A DNA stretch of 64,000 nt. Source: an uncultured Lachnospiraceae bacterium (GTDB lineage Bacteria > Bacillota > Clostridia > Lachnospirales > Lachnospiraceae). Numbering within the stretch: the stretch's first letter is position 1; every line of letters starts with the position of its first letter. The notes beneath the pieces are model-generated. The model saw only the letters and a list, made by a program, of their open reading frames with translations, did no database searches and was not told the origin of the DNA. Below, one piece after another: positions 44,071-52,920 of the stretch. The translations under genes were made by a program, and so were the position numbers. Location: NCBI GenBank assembly GCA_910588825.1, contig CAJURF010000003.1:29828-93827 (forward strand), given 5' to 3'.

Positions 44071-44844
44071 TCACCCTGCAAACTTCCCAATAAATTCCTT
44101 CACCCTGGCATTGGGCGCCGTGAAGATTTCTTCCGGCGTTCCCTGCTGCTGGATCACCCCCTGCTCCATAAAAATAATCCGGTCGGACAATTCTCTTGCA
44201 AACTGCATCTCATGGGTGACAATGATCATCGTCATGTGCTGCCGGGCCAAGTCCCGGATTACCTTCAGCACCTCCCCGGTCAGTTCCGGGTCCAGTGCGG
44301 AAGTGGGTTCATCAAAGAATAAAATCTGGGGCTGCAGTGCCAAAGCCCTGGCTATAGATACCCTCTGCTGCTGTCCCCCTGACAGCTGATAGGGATACAC
44401 GTCCATCTTATCTTCCAGTCCCAGCTGGCGAAGCAGTTCCACTGCCCGTTCCTTCGCTTCCCGTTTTGGGACTTTATCCACACTCACCGGCGCGTCAATC
44501 ACATTTTTCAGCACTGTATAATGGGGAAACAAATTAAAATTCTGAAATACCAGCCCAAAGTATTTACGAATTCGTTTCAGCTCCAGTTTAGATACGTAGA
44601 CAGACTTTCCGTCTTTCTCACAGGCCGCTGGCTCTCCCAGATAAATCAAATCCCCTGCGTCCATCCGCTCCAGCATTGTGGCACAGCGCAAAAGAGTGGA
44701 TTTCCCGGAACCGGAAGGCCCGATGACAGACACCACCTCCCCTTTTTTCACTGACAGGGAAATATCTTTTAATACAACCAGATCACCAAAAACTTTTTTC
44801 ATGTGATTGATTTCCAATACTTTATCTTGTGCACCATCACTCAT
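44071..44844 (-). CDS. Polar amino acid ABC transporter ATP-binding protein
   Basis: A 257-residue ATPase of the GlnQ/ArtM/TcyC class: GPSGSGKSTLLRC, LVFQNFNLFPHYTVLKNV, LSGGQQQRVSIARAL and ILFFDEPTSALDPEL, with the His in IIVTHEMQFAREL. It drives import through the permease encoded just upstream. The three genes run in the order binding protein, permease, ATPase. Confidence 0.93.
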   Translation of the reverse strand: MSDGAQDKVLEINHMKKVFGDLVVLKDISLSVKKGEVVSVIGPSGSGKSTLLRCATMLERMDAGDLIYLGEPAACEKDGKSVYVSKLELKRIRKYFGLVFQNFNLFPHYTVLKNVIDAPVSVDKVPKREAKERAVELLRQLGLEDKMDVYPYQLSGGQQQRVSIARALALQPQILFFDEPTSALDPELTGEVLKVIRDLARQHMTMIIVTHEMQFARELSDRIIFMEQGVIQQQGTPEEIFTAPNARVKEFIGKFAG

Positions 44845-44873
44845 TGTACTTAAAATCTCCTCCCGCGTTTTTG

Positions 44874-45524
44874 CTATCTATAATAATTCAAACGCTTTTC
44901 CACATACTCCATGATAAAAGCCACCAGCAGATTAAATATGTAGTAAAAAAGCCCTGCCGCCATCAATGGCAGAATAGACGTTTCCTTGGCCGCAATCTGC
45001 TTCGCAGCAGTAAACATCTCCACCTCTGTCAAGACAAAGGCCAGAGACGTATCTTTTACCAAAGTAATCATCTCATTGGTCACAGGGGGCAGAATCCGTT
45101 TAATCACCTGGGGCAGAATAATTTTTACAAAAGTCTGCGCCTTGCTGTAACCCAGCACCTCTGCAGCTTCATACTGCCCCTTTGGCATAGATTCAATGCC
45201 GGACCGGTAGATCTCCGCAAAATAAGCGGCATAATTCAGCACAAAGGACAAAATCACCGCCACAAACCGGTATCCCGGCGGAATTCTCATGCCGAACACA
45301 TAGTAAGGCGCAAAATATACCACAATCATCTGGAGCATCAGCGGCGTCCCGCGCATGACAGAAATATAAAACTTGGCAATTCCCCTGACCGGCCCTCTGC
45401 CTGACATTCTTCCAAAAGAAAAAATCAGTCCCAGCGGCAGAGAAAACAGCAGCGTCAGAAGAAAAATAGATACGGTTTTCACCATTCCGCTGCCTAAAAG
45501 CTGCAGCATTGTTGTCGTATTCAT
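44874..45524 (-). CDS. Polar amino acid ABC transporter permease
   Basis: A 216-residue HisM/GlnP-type permease with five spans; the EAA motif is EAAEVLGYSKAQTFVKIILPQ. The start at 45524 follows AGGAAG. A single permease gene implies a homodimeric pore. It is separated from the binding-protein gene by a terminator-like stem, so it should be expressed at a lower level. Confidence 0.92.
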   Translation of the reverse strand: MNTTTMLQLLGSGMVKTVSIFLLTLLFSLPLGLIFSFGRMSGRGPVRGIAKFYISVMRGTPLMLQMIVVYFAPYYVFGMRIPPGYRFVAVILSFVLNYAAYFAEIYRSGIESMPKGQYEAAEVLGYSKAQTFVKIILPQVIKRILPPVTNEMITLVKDTSLAFVLTEVEMFTAAKQIAAKETSILPLMAAGLFYYIFNLLVAFIMEYVEKRLNYYR

Positions 45525-45568
45525 ACTACACTTCCTATCCCTTCTCGAATATTTGCATAAAAAAAGCT

Positions 45569-45580
45569 CAGACACGCTCT
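45569..45580. repeat. Half-copy of the GACACGCTC repeat
   Basis: CAGACACGCTCT matches the right end of the 160-base element at 3914-4073. It lies between the permease gene and the stem-loop that follows the binding-protein gene. Confidence 0.4.
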
Positions 45581-45587
45581 AAACCAC

Positions 45588-45630
45588 AAAACTGAAAAAG
45601 GGACGGATTTTTCCATCCCTTTCTCAGTTT
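45588..45630 (-). terminator. Intra-operon stem-loop after the binding-protein gene
   Basis: A roughly 15-bp stem (45588-45603 with 45615-45630, one or two mismatches) sits between the binding-protein and permease genes. It may terminate part of the transcripts or protect the binding-protein mRNA, giving more binding protein than permease. Confidence 0.55.
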
Positions 45631-45652
45631 CATTGAGACTCTTTCCTATCTC

Positions 45653-46552
45653 TTATTTTCCCAGGCAGACAGCGTCTGTCAGACCATAATCTGCATACTT
45701 CTCAGCTATTTCCATGAATGTGCCGTCGTCCACCATCTGCATCAAGGTACTTTCCACCAGATCCTTCAGCTCATCGTTTCCTTTCAAAAAGCCGATGGCA
45801 TACTGCTCGGTTGCCAGGTATTCCTGGTCATTATCCCCGGTCAGAATGGTGTATCCTTCTCTCTGGCTGATCTGATAATTGGCCACACCGATATCCATGG
45901 CCAATGCATCAATAGAACCTGCCTCCAGTTCCATAAACGCCGTATTATAATCTGCAAACTGGTTCAGCGCCGCAAATGAAGCTGCCAGGTCCAGATTCTC
46001 CTGGCTCTCCTCGTCTTCTAATGCCGCCAGCGCAGAGGAATCTGCCTGCACACCCACAGTCTTTCCGGCCAGGTCGGCCTTTGTGGAAATTCCGGAATCC
46101 TCAGCGACTACAAATACCTGGCTGTTGTCCACATAAGGTACAGACCATGTGTATTCATCTTCCCGTCCGTTCATAGTAAAACCATTCCAAATACAGTCGA
46201 TGGACCCGGAAGATAATTCCATATCCTTAGTATCCCAGTTAATGGGCTGCTTCACCAGTTCCCACCCCTGGCGCTTGCAGACCTCTGCAGCCAAATCCAG
46301 GTCGAATCCCACATACTCGCCGTCCTCATCCATATATCCATACGGAGGAAACTCTGCGTCAAAGCCCACCGTCAGGGTTGTCCTTTCTCCGTCTGCGGTA
46401 TCCGCCGCTTCATCTGTGCTTTCTGTATCCTCCGCCTCCTGTGTCTCAGCCGGTGCTGTTGTGGGCTCTGCTTCTTTCTTAGAATCTCCCCCGCAGGCAG
46501 TCAGGCCAAACACCATCATGCCCGCCACGGCCAATGCCAGTGCCTTTTTCAT
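45653..46552 (-). CDS. Polar amino acid ABC transporter substrate-binding lipoprotein
   Basis: A 299-residue SBP_bac_3 family protein. Signal peptide with lipobox FGLTACGG, an acidic linker rich in Glu, Asp and Thr, then the fold motifs TVGFDAEFPPYGYMDEDGEYVGFDLDLA (quoted in part: FDAEFPPYGY, GFDLDLA) and VGVQADSSA. The ligand Arg/Asp pattern suggests a polar amino acid or cystine-like ligand; I cannot decide. It heads the import operon under a clear promoter. Confidence 0.92.
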   Translation of the reverse strand: MKKALALAVAGMMVFGLTACGGDSKKEAEPTTAPAETQEAEDTESTDEAADTADGERTTLTVGFDAEFPPYGYMDEDGEYVGFDLDLAAEVCKRQGWELVKQPINWDTKDMELSSGSIDCIWNGFTMNGREDEYTWSVPYVDNSQVFVVAEDSGISTKADLAGKTVGVQADSSALAALEDEESQENLDLAASFAALNQFADYNTAFMELEAGSIDALAMDIGVANYQISQREGYTILTGDNDQEYLATEQYAIGFLKGNDELKDLVESTLMQMVDDGTFMEIAEKYADYGLTDAVCLGK

Positions 46553-46651
46553 GATCCTTCTTCCTCCACTTTCTAAAACATATTTTCTATGGTGTGGTTG
46601 TACTGATTTATCAATTTACTATGATAAAACATAAAACCAATCAATAAGGAT

Positions 46652-46680
46652 ATCCTACCATGGGTTTTGGGCATTGTCAA
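46652..46680 (-). promoter_or_regulatory. Promoter of the amino acid ABC operon
   Basis: On the minus strand TTGACA (46680-46675), a 17-base spacer and TAGGAT (46657-46652), about 100 bases ahead of the binding-protein start. No riboswitch or T-box motif seen in the leader. Confidence 0.65.
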
Positions 46681-46712
46681 TCTCTAAATGGACAAATCCT
46701 GCGCCTCTTTCT

Positions 46713-48050
46713 TTATTTGGCATAAATACAAATCTTCGCACCCTTTTCCACGTTTTGCAAAATCTGAATCATTTTCTGTTTACTGACCGAAATACACCCT
46801 TCCGTATAATTAAAAACTCCTTTACAGTGGAGGAAAATAGCGGAACCTTTTCCTTTCACACATTCCTTATTATAATCCAGGAATATCCCATAATAGTAAC
46901 TGGGCACATAATCAATCAAGTGCTCTCCGGCACAGTCATGGGGCTTTTTCCGTATATCAATCAGCTGATTGTAATAGCGGTCATCTCCGCACCAGTAGTG
47001 ATTCTGATTCACTTTCAGATAAGGCAGCTTAGCCCCGGGGTTTTTCAAAATTCCAAAAGCTTTTGTCAGATTATAGGTGCCTGTGGGGGTGATGGGAACC
47101 CCTTCCACGGTCTGCCCAATCCCGTTTTTTCCCACATATCCTGCACAGGAGAGAACTTTTTTCCACTTTTTATTTTCTTTTTGATACAGCATCACTTTAG
47201 CCTTGGTGCCGCCAGTATATTTCACAAACAGAAGCTGTTTTACCTTCCCATCGTCCCGGTACTGGTTCATCAGATGGTTCCAGATGGAGCGGGTTACAGT
47301 CACCTTACAGGTCAGAAGGATATTTCCGATTTTGGCAGTAATCACTGCATTTCCTTCCTTTTTTGCCCTGATGGTACCATTGCTGTTGACAGAGGCAGTC
47401 TCCGGCGCATTGCTGGACCATTTCGCCTTCTTAGAAGTCCCGGTAATACTCAGCTTTTTCGTCTGCCCTCTCCCAATGAAAACCTGGGATTCGCTGAGGC
47501 TGGCCTTGACTACCCGCACCTTACAGGAAGCCGTACATCCATCCGCCTTTGCCGTAATGGTAACGGTCCCGTATTTTCTCGCCATCACCTTTCCCTTGCC
47601 AGTAACTCCCGCAATCTTCCTGTCCGTGCTTTTCCAGGTGACATTTCCGGTTATATATTTTTTCTCCAATGACAGCTTATAAGAACCGCCTTTGTTCATA
47701 GACAGCTGCCCTTCCTTTATGCCCAGAGATTTCACAGTCACCTGGCATTTCAGATTCAGGTCATTGACACTGGCTGTGATCACCGCCCTGCCGCCGCTGA
47801 CCCCGGTGACTTTTCCAGCAGACGTCACCGATGCAATTTTTTTGTCAGAACTGCTCCACAAAACACTGCCGTCCTCTGCCGGGGCCACAGCCAGCACCTT
47901 GCTCTTTCCCACGGCAAGGGTCATTTCCTCAGTATTCAGACGGGGAACATCCGGCTTTTGCCCAGATACCGACGCCCAGACCGGCTTCACCGTCAAAAGC
48001 CACACTCCTAATAAAACCACCAAAACCAAATACTTTTTAAATTCTCTCAT
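46713..48050 (-). CDS. Secreted L,D-transpeptidase-like protein with Big_2 repeats
   Basis: A 445-residue secreted protein. The signal peptide ends near VWASVSG. Three Big_2-type Ig-like repeats follow at about residues 38-110, 110-180 and 180-255 (WSSSDKKIASVTSAGKVTG, WKSTDRKIAGVTGKGKV, WSSNAPETASVNSNG). The C-terminal YkuD-like domain has FLHCKGVFNYTEGCISVS with the catalytic Cys. It probably acts on or binds peptidoglycan outside the cell. It is a single gene. Confidence 0.88.
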   Translation of the reverse strand: MREFKKYLVLVVLLGVWLLTVKPVWASVSGQKPDVPRLNTEEMTLAVGKSKVLAVAPAEDGSVLWSSSDKKIASVTSAGKVTGVSGGRAVITASVNDLNLKCQVTVKSLGIKEGQLSMNKGGSYKLSLEKKYITGNVTWKSTDRKIAGVTGKGKVMARKYGTVTITAKADGCTASCKVRVVKASLSESQVFIGRGQTKKLSITGTSKKAKWSSNAPETASVNSNGTIRAKKEGNAVITAKIGNILLTCKVTVTRSIWNHLMNQYRDDGKVKQLLFVKYTGGTKAKVMLYQKENKKWKKVLSCAGYVGKNGIGQTVEGVPITPTGTYNLTKAFGILKNPGAKLPYLKVNQNHYWCGDDRYYNQLIDIRKKPHDCAGEHLIDYVPSYYYGIFLDYNKECVKGKGSAIFLHCKGVFNYTEGCISVSKQKMIQILQNVEKGAKICIYAK

Positions 48051-48126
48051 ACACTCCTCTTAAATCCAGATAATTAAGAAACTTTCACATAATCAGAGTT
48101 TCGTATTTCACAATTATCCATTACCA

Positions 48127-49131
48127 TCAGCAAATCCTCGGCAGCAATTCTCCTCCTGGTAAAGGAAGAAGCGTCTCTGAACCGATTTCTGTCTTCAACG
48201 TTACTTTTCCCGGCATGGCGTCTGTCACTTCCCCAATAACTGCTGCATTTTTAGAATACTTTCCTTTTTGCAGTGTCTCCACCAGCGCTGCTGCTTCTTT
48301 TTGCGGGGCAAATACCACCAAAGTTCCCTCATTGGCCAGATACAGAGGGTCAAGGCCCAGCATGCTGCACACCCCCTGCACAGCACCTTCCACAGGAATC
48401 TTCTCTGCATCCAGCCGGATTCCCACATGGCTCTCCTCAGCAATTTCATAGAGTACAGTACCCACGCCTCCCCTTGTGGCATCCCGGATAACATGAATAT
48501 CTTTGGTGGTCTTTATCATGGACTCCACTGTCCCCCACAGGGGCGCACAGTCGCTTTTTACATCTGCGTCAATGCCCAGATCTTCCCTGGCCAGTAAAAT
48601 GGTACATCCGTGGCGCCCAATGTCTCCGGTGACAATCACCGCATCACCCGGTTTGGCAAACGCCCCTGAGGTGTGAACCCCTTCCTGCAGTTTTCCCACC
48701 CCTGTGGTGGTGATAAAGATACGATCTACCTGACCTTTTCCCGCTACTTTTGTATCTCCGGCCACAATTTTCACACCGGCCTCTGCCGCTGTTTCTTCCA
48801 TATAGGAAGCAATTTCTTCCAGTTTCTCCAATGGGAAACCCTCCTCAATAACAAACGAGCAGGTGAGATAGAGAGGTTTTGCCCCCATACATGCCAGGTC
48901 ATTCACCGTGCCGCAGATACTCAGCTTCCCAATATTTCCCCCATTGAACTCATAGGGAGAGACTATAAATCCATCGGTGCTCATGGCAATTTTCCCGTCG
49001 CCCACATCCAGAACAGCCGCATCGTCCGCCGTAAATTCCGGGTTGGAAAAATGGGCCTTAAATACCTGATCGATTAATTCCGCAGTCTGTTTTCCCCCTG
49101 CCCCGTGGGCCAGTGTTACTACTTTCCCCAT
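48127..49131 (-). CDS. hypE: Hydrogenase maturation protein HypE
   Basis: HypE dehydrates a carbamoyl group on its C-terminal Cys to a thiocyanate, the cyanide source for Fe(CN)2(CO). The 334-residue protein has the PurM-like ATP-binding fold (DDAAVLDVG, MSTDGFIVSPYEFNGG, RDATRGGVGTVL) and ends in PRIC, the exact reactive tail. The start at 49131 follows GGAGGG; 73 upstream in-frame residues overlap hypD and are not used. It lies one base after hypD. Confidence 0.95.
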   Translation of the reverse strand: MGKVVTLAHGAGGKQTAELIDQVFKAHFSNPEFTADDAAVLDVGDGKIAMSTDGFIVSPYEFNGGNIGKLSICGTVNDLACMGAKPLYLTCSFVIEEGFPLEKLEEIASYMEETAAEAGVKIVAGDTKVAGKGQVDRIFITTTGVGKLQEGVHTSGAFAKPGDAVIVTGDIGRHGCTILLAREDLGIDADVKSDCAPLWGTVESMIKTTKDIHVIRDATRGGVGTVLYEIAEESHVGIRLDAEKIPVEGAVQGVCSMLGLDPLYLANEGTLVVFAPQKEAAALVETLQKGKYSKNAAVIGEVTDAMPGKVTLKTEIGSETLLPLPGGELLPRIC

Positions 49132-49132
49132 A

Positions 49133-50182
49133 TCACATTCCCTCCTGAATGTTTCCGCCGTACTGGTAATATGCCGAACATGCCCCTTCGTTTGACACCA
49201 TACATGCCCCAATGGGATGCTGGGGGGTACAGCCTTTTCCAAATACTTTACAGTCAGACGGCCTGCATTTTCCCTGGAGCACTTCCCCACAACGGCATGC
49301 TGGATTACTTCTCCCCTCCACTTTTGGGAGACGGAATTTAATCCGGGCATCGTAATTTTTATATTCTTCTCTCAGCCGCTGTCCGGAACCCGGTATCACA
49401 CCCAGCCCTCTCCACTCGGAGTCACAGCTCTCCATCACTTCTGCGATTACTTTCTGGGCGGCTGGATTTCCTTCCTCTCTCACCACCCTGAGGTAACAAT
49501 TCTGAAAAAACGGTTTTCCCTCTTTCGATTTTTCCACCACCACTGCCAGAGCCTCCAGCAGTTCTTTCGCAGTAAATCCTGTGACCACCCCGGAAATCCC
49601 ATCATCTTGGGCCAGTTTCTCACACAGGCTGTTGCCTATAATTGCGTGTACATGCCCTGGGTAGAGAAAGGCATCCGCACTGCCTTTTAACGCCTGGTAA
49701 GCGTTTGGCATAGTCTTGTTTGCCACCAGCAGGGAAAAATTCTTCAGCCCGGCCTCCTTTGCCTTTTTCACCGCCAGACAAGACGCCGGTGTGGTGGTTT
49801 CAAAGCCCACTGCCAGAAAAACCACCTGTTTCTCAGGATTTCCCTTTGCAAATTCCACTGCATCCAAAGGAGAATACACCACCCGCAGCTGGGCTCCTTC
49901 GGCTCTGGCTCCCGCCAGACTCATTTTCGTCCCCGGAACGCGGATCAAATCCCCGAAGGTACAAATCACTGCTCCGTGCTCCAGCGCCAGCATCACCGCC
50001 TCGTCAATATAACCCACAGGTGTGACACAGACCGGACAGCCCGGGCCGGAAATCAACTCAATGGATTCTGGCAGAAGACTGCGGATTCCCAGACGGAAAA
50101 TCTCATGGGTGTGGGTTCCGCAGACTTCCATAATCCGCAGCTTCGGCCCGTCATATGACTGTATGATTTCTTTTGCGCTCAT
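49133..50182 (-). CDS. hypD: Hydrogenase maturation protein HypD
   Basis: HypD is the iron-sulfur scaffold on which, with HypC, the Fe(CN)2(CO) unit is built. The 349-residue protein shows EVCGTHTHEI with the key Cys, GPGCPVCVTP, VGFETTTPA and the 4Fe-4S Cys set at the C-terminus (CRCGEVLQGKCRPSDC, CTPQHPIGACMVS). The ATG at 50182 follows AAGGGAG; a GTG at 50200 is the longer option. Placed between hypC and hypE. Confidence 0.95.
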   Translation of the reverse strand: MSAKEIIQSYDGPKLRIMEVCGTHTHEIFRLGIRSLLPESIELISGPGCPVCVTPVGYIDEAVMLALEHGAVICTFGDLIRVPGTKMSLAGARAEGAQLRVVYSPLDAVEFAKGNPEKQVVFLAVGFETTTPASCLAVKKAKEAGLKNFSLLVANKTMPNAYQALKGSADAFLYPGHVHAIIGNSLCEKLAQDDGISGVVTGFTAKELLEALAVVVEKSKEGKPFFQNCYLRVVREEGNPAAQKVIAEVMESCDSEWRGLGVIPGSGQRLREEYKNYDARIKFRLPKVEGRSNPACRCGEVLQGKCRPSDCKVFGKGCTPQHPIGACMVSNEGACSAYYQYGGNIQEGM

Positions 50183-50196
50183 CTTCGTCTCCCTTT

Positions 50197-50385
50197 TCAC
50201 ATCTCTGTAACGTTATCTTCATCGGTGATCTTGGCAATGGCAATCCCCGCATGGACCATCACATAATCCCCTGGCTCCAGGTCTTCCAGAAGCTCCGCAG
50301 ACACCTCCCGCTTTGCCCCGGAAGCATCCACAACTGCCATACCATTTTTCATTCCCACTACTTTTGCCGCTAAACCTACACACAT
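50197..50385 (-). CDS. hypC: Hydrogenase maturation chaperone HypC
   Basis: A 62-residue HypC/HupF protein. The N-terminal MCVGLAAKVVG keeps the invariant Cys2, which binds the iron, and the later DYVMVHAGIAIAKI keeps the family His. It hands the Fe(CN)2(CO) unit from HypD to a target protein. It is shorter than many HypC proteins but complete. It lies 14 bases before hypD, after a 180-base spacer from hypF. Confidence 0.92.
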   Translation of the reverse strand: MCVGLAAKVVGMKNGMAVVDASGAKREVSAELLEDLEPGDYVMVHAGIAIAKITDEDNVTEM

Positions 50386-50452
50386 TTTCTTATCCTCCTA
50401 AAACTTCATAATCTATATATTATTCAAGTACAAATCGTTCCTTCCATAACCA

Positions 50453-50530
50453 GAGTTTGGGAAAAAGAAACAAATAAGGAGCGAATTCAAAACGGTTTTG
50501 AGCTCCGTTTTGTTCCTTTTTCCCAAACTC
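50453..50530. repeat. Long imperfect inverted repeat between hypF and hypC
   Basis: Arms of 29-30 bases (50453-50482 and 50502-50530) pair with only a few mismatches; the outer 15 bases match exactly. The loop contains TTCAAAACGGTTT. It could be a terminator/processing element between hypF and hypC or a repeat of mobile origin. The rest of 50386-50565 shows nothing else. Confidence 0.6.
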
Positions 50531-50565
50531 GTACGTTTTAGAAGCCCCCACCAACTGTTTTACAC

Positions 50566-52920
50566 CTATTCCTTTTGTATCTTTGCCATAGCCGCAACGG
50601 CCTGCCCCAGCGCGATACCGCCGTCATTGGGCGGAAGCAGGCTGTGTCTGAGCACACGGAATCCCTCTTTTTTAAGTTTTTCTTCACAAAGTTTCAGCAG
50701 AAGCTGGTTCTGGAATACTCCGCCGCTGAGGGCACAGGTGCTTAAGCCTGTCTGTGCAGCAGCCTCCCTGCATCCTGCCAGAATCTGCCGGGCCAAAATC
50801 CCATGGAATACATAAGCCAGCCGCTCTGACGGTGTATTTTGCAGTTTTTCTTCTATTATATATTGTACCAGATACTGGGTGGGGAGCACAAACCGCCCCT
50901 CCCGCTCCTCCAAAGTGGAAAGTCTCATATCCTTCTCCAGAATCTCAGCCATATCCCTTTCGAGCCTGGCCGCATCTTCTGCCTCCTCATAAGCCTCAGC
51001 GGCAAATTCCAGCACCGTGGCCGCTTCCCCCTCAAAGGTGGAAGACAGGCGGATTCCCAGTATAGCGCTTACCCCGTCAAACAGCCGCCCAGCACTGGTG
51101 GAATCCACACTGTTGATTCTTTTTGCCGCCATCTGTTCATAGAGTCTGCGCTGTGTCTCATCACACAGCCCCAGCTTTTCTGTGATTTCTGCCCCGCGCT
51201 TGGGATATATGTGATTGATCATGGAAACAGCAATCCTCCATCCCTCTCTGGCAGATGCGTCCCCTCCGATTTGCAGGAAAGGGTGAATACTGCCCAGTCT
51301 TTTGAAAGAATGTACACAAGCTTCTAGAATCTCTCCTCCCCAGATGGTGCCGTCTGTTCCGTATCCTGTCCCGTCAAAGGATACTCCGATTACAGGGTCC
51401 AGATAATCATTTTCCGCCATACAGGACACAATATGGGCGTAATGATGCTGAATCTGCAGCACGGGAATGCCCAGCTCGCCGGCTGTCACAGTGGTATTAT
51501 AGCGGGGATGCATATCACAGGCCGCCACTGTGGGGGCTGTCTCCAACAAAGTCTCCATGCGGACAATGGATTCCCTCAGCGCTTCCACAGTCCGGATATC
51601 CTCCATATCGCCCACATAGGGAGAGGGATAAAACAGCTGGTTTCTCCCAATACAGAAAGTATTTTTCAGCTCGCCTCCCACTGCAATCACCTGGCCTTTA
51701 TAAGGCTTAGATAACATAAACGGCAGGGGCGCATATCCCCTGGAACGACGGATCATATAAGGTTTCCCCCGATAAAAATCCATCACTGAGTCATCTGCCC
51801 GCAGACGGATCGTCCGGTTGTGAGACAGTATCATGTCACAGAAATGGGACAGCTCTTTCAACGCATCCTCATCCGTTCTGCAAATCGGTGCGCCGGACAC
51901 ATTCCCGCTGGTCATCACAAAGCAGTCTGTGGTCATCTCCAGACCGTCATTGTAATCAAACAGCAGCATCTGCACCGGAGCATAGGGGAGCATCACCCCC
52001 ACTTTGGGATTATCCGGCGCCACAGAGGCTGCCAGCCTGGTTTTCTCCCTTTTTTTCAATAAAATTATGGGCTTTTGGTGGCCGTCCAGCACCTCCTTGG
52101 CTTCCCCGGATACCACACATTCCCGCTCCACTGTCTCCAGATTCTTCATCATAACGGCAAAGGGCTTTGCCGGACGGGTTTTCAGCCTGCGGAGCCTTTG
52201 AACCGCATCTTCATTGGAAGCATCGCAGCACAGGTGGAATCCGCCGATGCCCTTGACTGCTATGATTTTCCCGTCCATAATGGCCTGGCGCACCAGGGTA
52301 AGCGCTTCCCTTCCCCGTTCTTTTTGGCCGTCTTTCTCCAGCAGATATACCTGGGGCCCACAGTCATTGCAGCAGACCGGCTGGGCATCGTACCGCCTGG
52401 TCTGAGCATGGGTATACTCATACTCACATTCCGGACACATGGGAAATTCCCCCATACTGGTCCGCACCCGGTCATAGGGCATAGAATCCAATATGGTGAG
52501 CCTGGGCCCGCATGCGGTGCAGTTGATAAACGGATGCATATACCTGCGGTCCGACGGGTCGTAAAGCTCCTGCCTGCATTTAGGACAGGTGGCAATGTCC
52601 GGCGATACGAAAATATCCCCTTCTTCTTTCTCACTCTCAATAATATCAAACTTCTGATAAGGAATATCCTCACATTCTGCCACATCAATTTTCAACACTG
52701 CTGACCGCTCCGGGGGATGCTGCTCCAGATCATCCATAAACGCTTCCATCTGGCTTTTCCTGCCCCGGACGTAGATTTCCACATAGGACCCCTTGTTGGC
52801 AACGCTTCCCGTTACCCCCGCCCGGTCTGCAATCCGGCTGACAAAAGGCCGGAAGCCCACGCCCTGGACGATTCCGTATACCCGGACAATCTGCGTATAT
52901 GTTTTATTTTCCTGAACCAT
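50566..52920 (-). CDS. hypF: Carbamoyltransferase HypF
   Basis: HypF moves carbamoyl phosphate through a carbamoyl-adenylate to the HypE Cys. The 784-residue protein has an N-terminal acylphosphatase domain (VYGIVQGVGFRPFV), two zinc-finger loops (CPKCRQEL, CTACGPRL, CPECEYEY, CCNDCGPQ), the YrdC-like domain (AVKGIGGFHLCCDA) and a Kae1-like domain (HHYAHIVSC, SCALSGGVFQNQLL). Its start overlaps the end of the nitrogenase-like subunit gene by 17 bases, so it is translationally tied to that triad rather than to hypCDE. Confidence 0.95.
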   Translation of the reverse strand: MVQENKTYTQIVRVYGIVQGVGFRPFVSRIADRAGVTGSVANKGSYVEIYVRGRKSQMEAFMDDLEQHPPERSAVLKIDVAECEDIPYQKFDIIESEKEEGDIFVSPDIATCPKCRQELYDPSDRRYMHPFINCTACGPRLTILDSMPYDRVRTSMGEFPMCPECEYEYTHAQTRRYDAQPVCCNDCGPQVYLLEKDGQKERGREALTLVRQAIMDGKIIAVKGIGGFHLCCDASNEDAVQRLRRLKTRPAKPFAVMMKNLETVERECVVSGEAKEVLDGHQKPIILLKKREKTRLAASVAPDNPKVGVMLPYAPVQMLLFDYNDGLEMTTDCFVMTSGNVSGAPICRTDEDALKELSHFCDMILSHNRTIRLRADDSVMDFYRGKPYMIRRSRGYAPLPFMLSKPYKGQVIAVGGELKNTFCIGRNQLFYPSPYVGDMEDIRTVEALRESIVRMETLLETAPTVAACDMHPRYNTTVTAGELGIPVLQIQHHYAHIVSCMAENDYLDPVIGVSFDGTGYGTDGTIWGGEILEACVHSFKRLGSIHPFLQIGGDASAREGWRIAVSMINHIYPKRGAEITEKLGLCDETQRRLYEQMAAKRINSVDSTSAGRLFDGVSAILGIRLSSTFEGEAATVLEFAAEAYEEAEDAARLERDMAEILEKDMRLSTLEEREGRFVLPTQYLVQYIIEEKLQNTPSERLAYVFHGILARQILAGCREAAAQTGLSTCALSGGVFQNQLLLKLCEEKLKKEGFRVLRHSLLPPNDGGIALGQAVAAMAKIQKE

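Noticed and set aside
46553..46651. Possible T-box or riboswitch in the leader of the amino acid importer operon
   Set aside because: No T-box core sequence, antiterminator or terminator stem could be found in the roughly 100-base leader.
52075..52704. 209-codon plus-strand frame opposite hypF
   Set aside because: Antisense of the YrdC and zinc-finger parts of hypF; no own signals.
48127..52920. A NiFe hydrogenase operon
   Set aside because: hypC, hypD, hypE and hypF are present but neither large or small subunit, hypA, hypB nor maturation protease genes are in the window.
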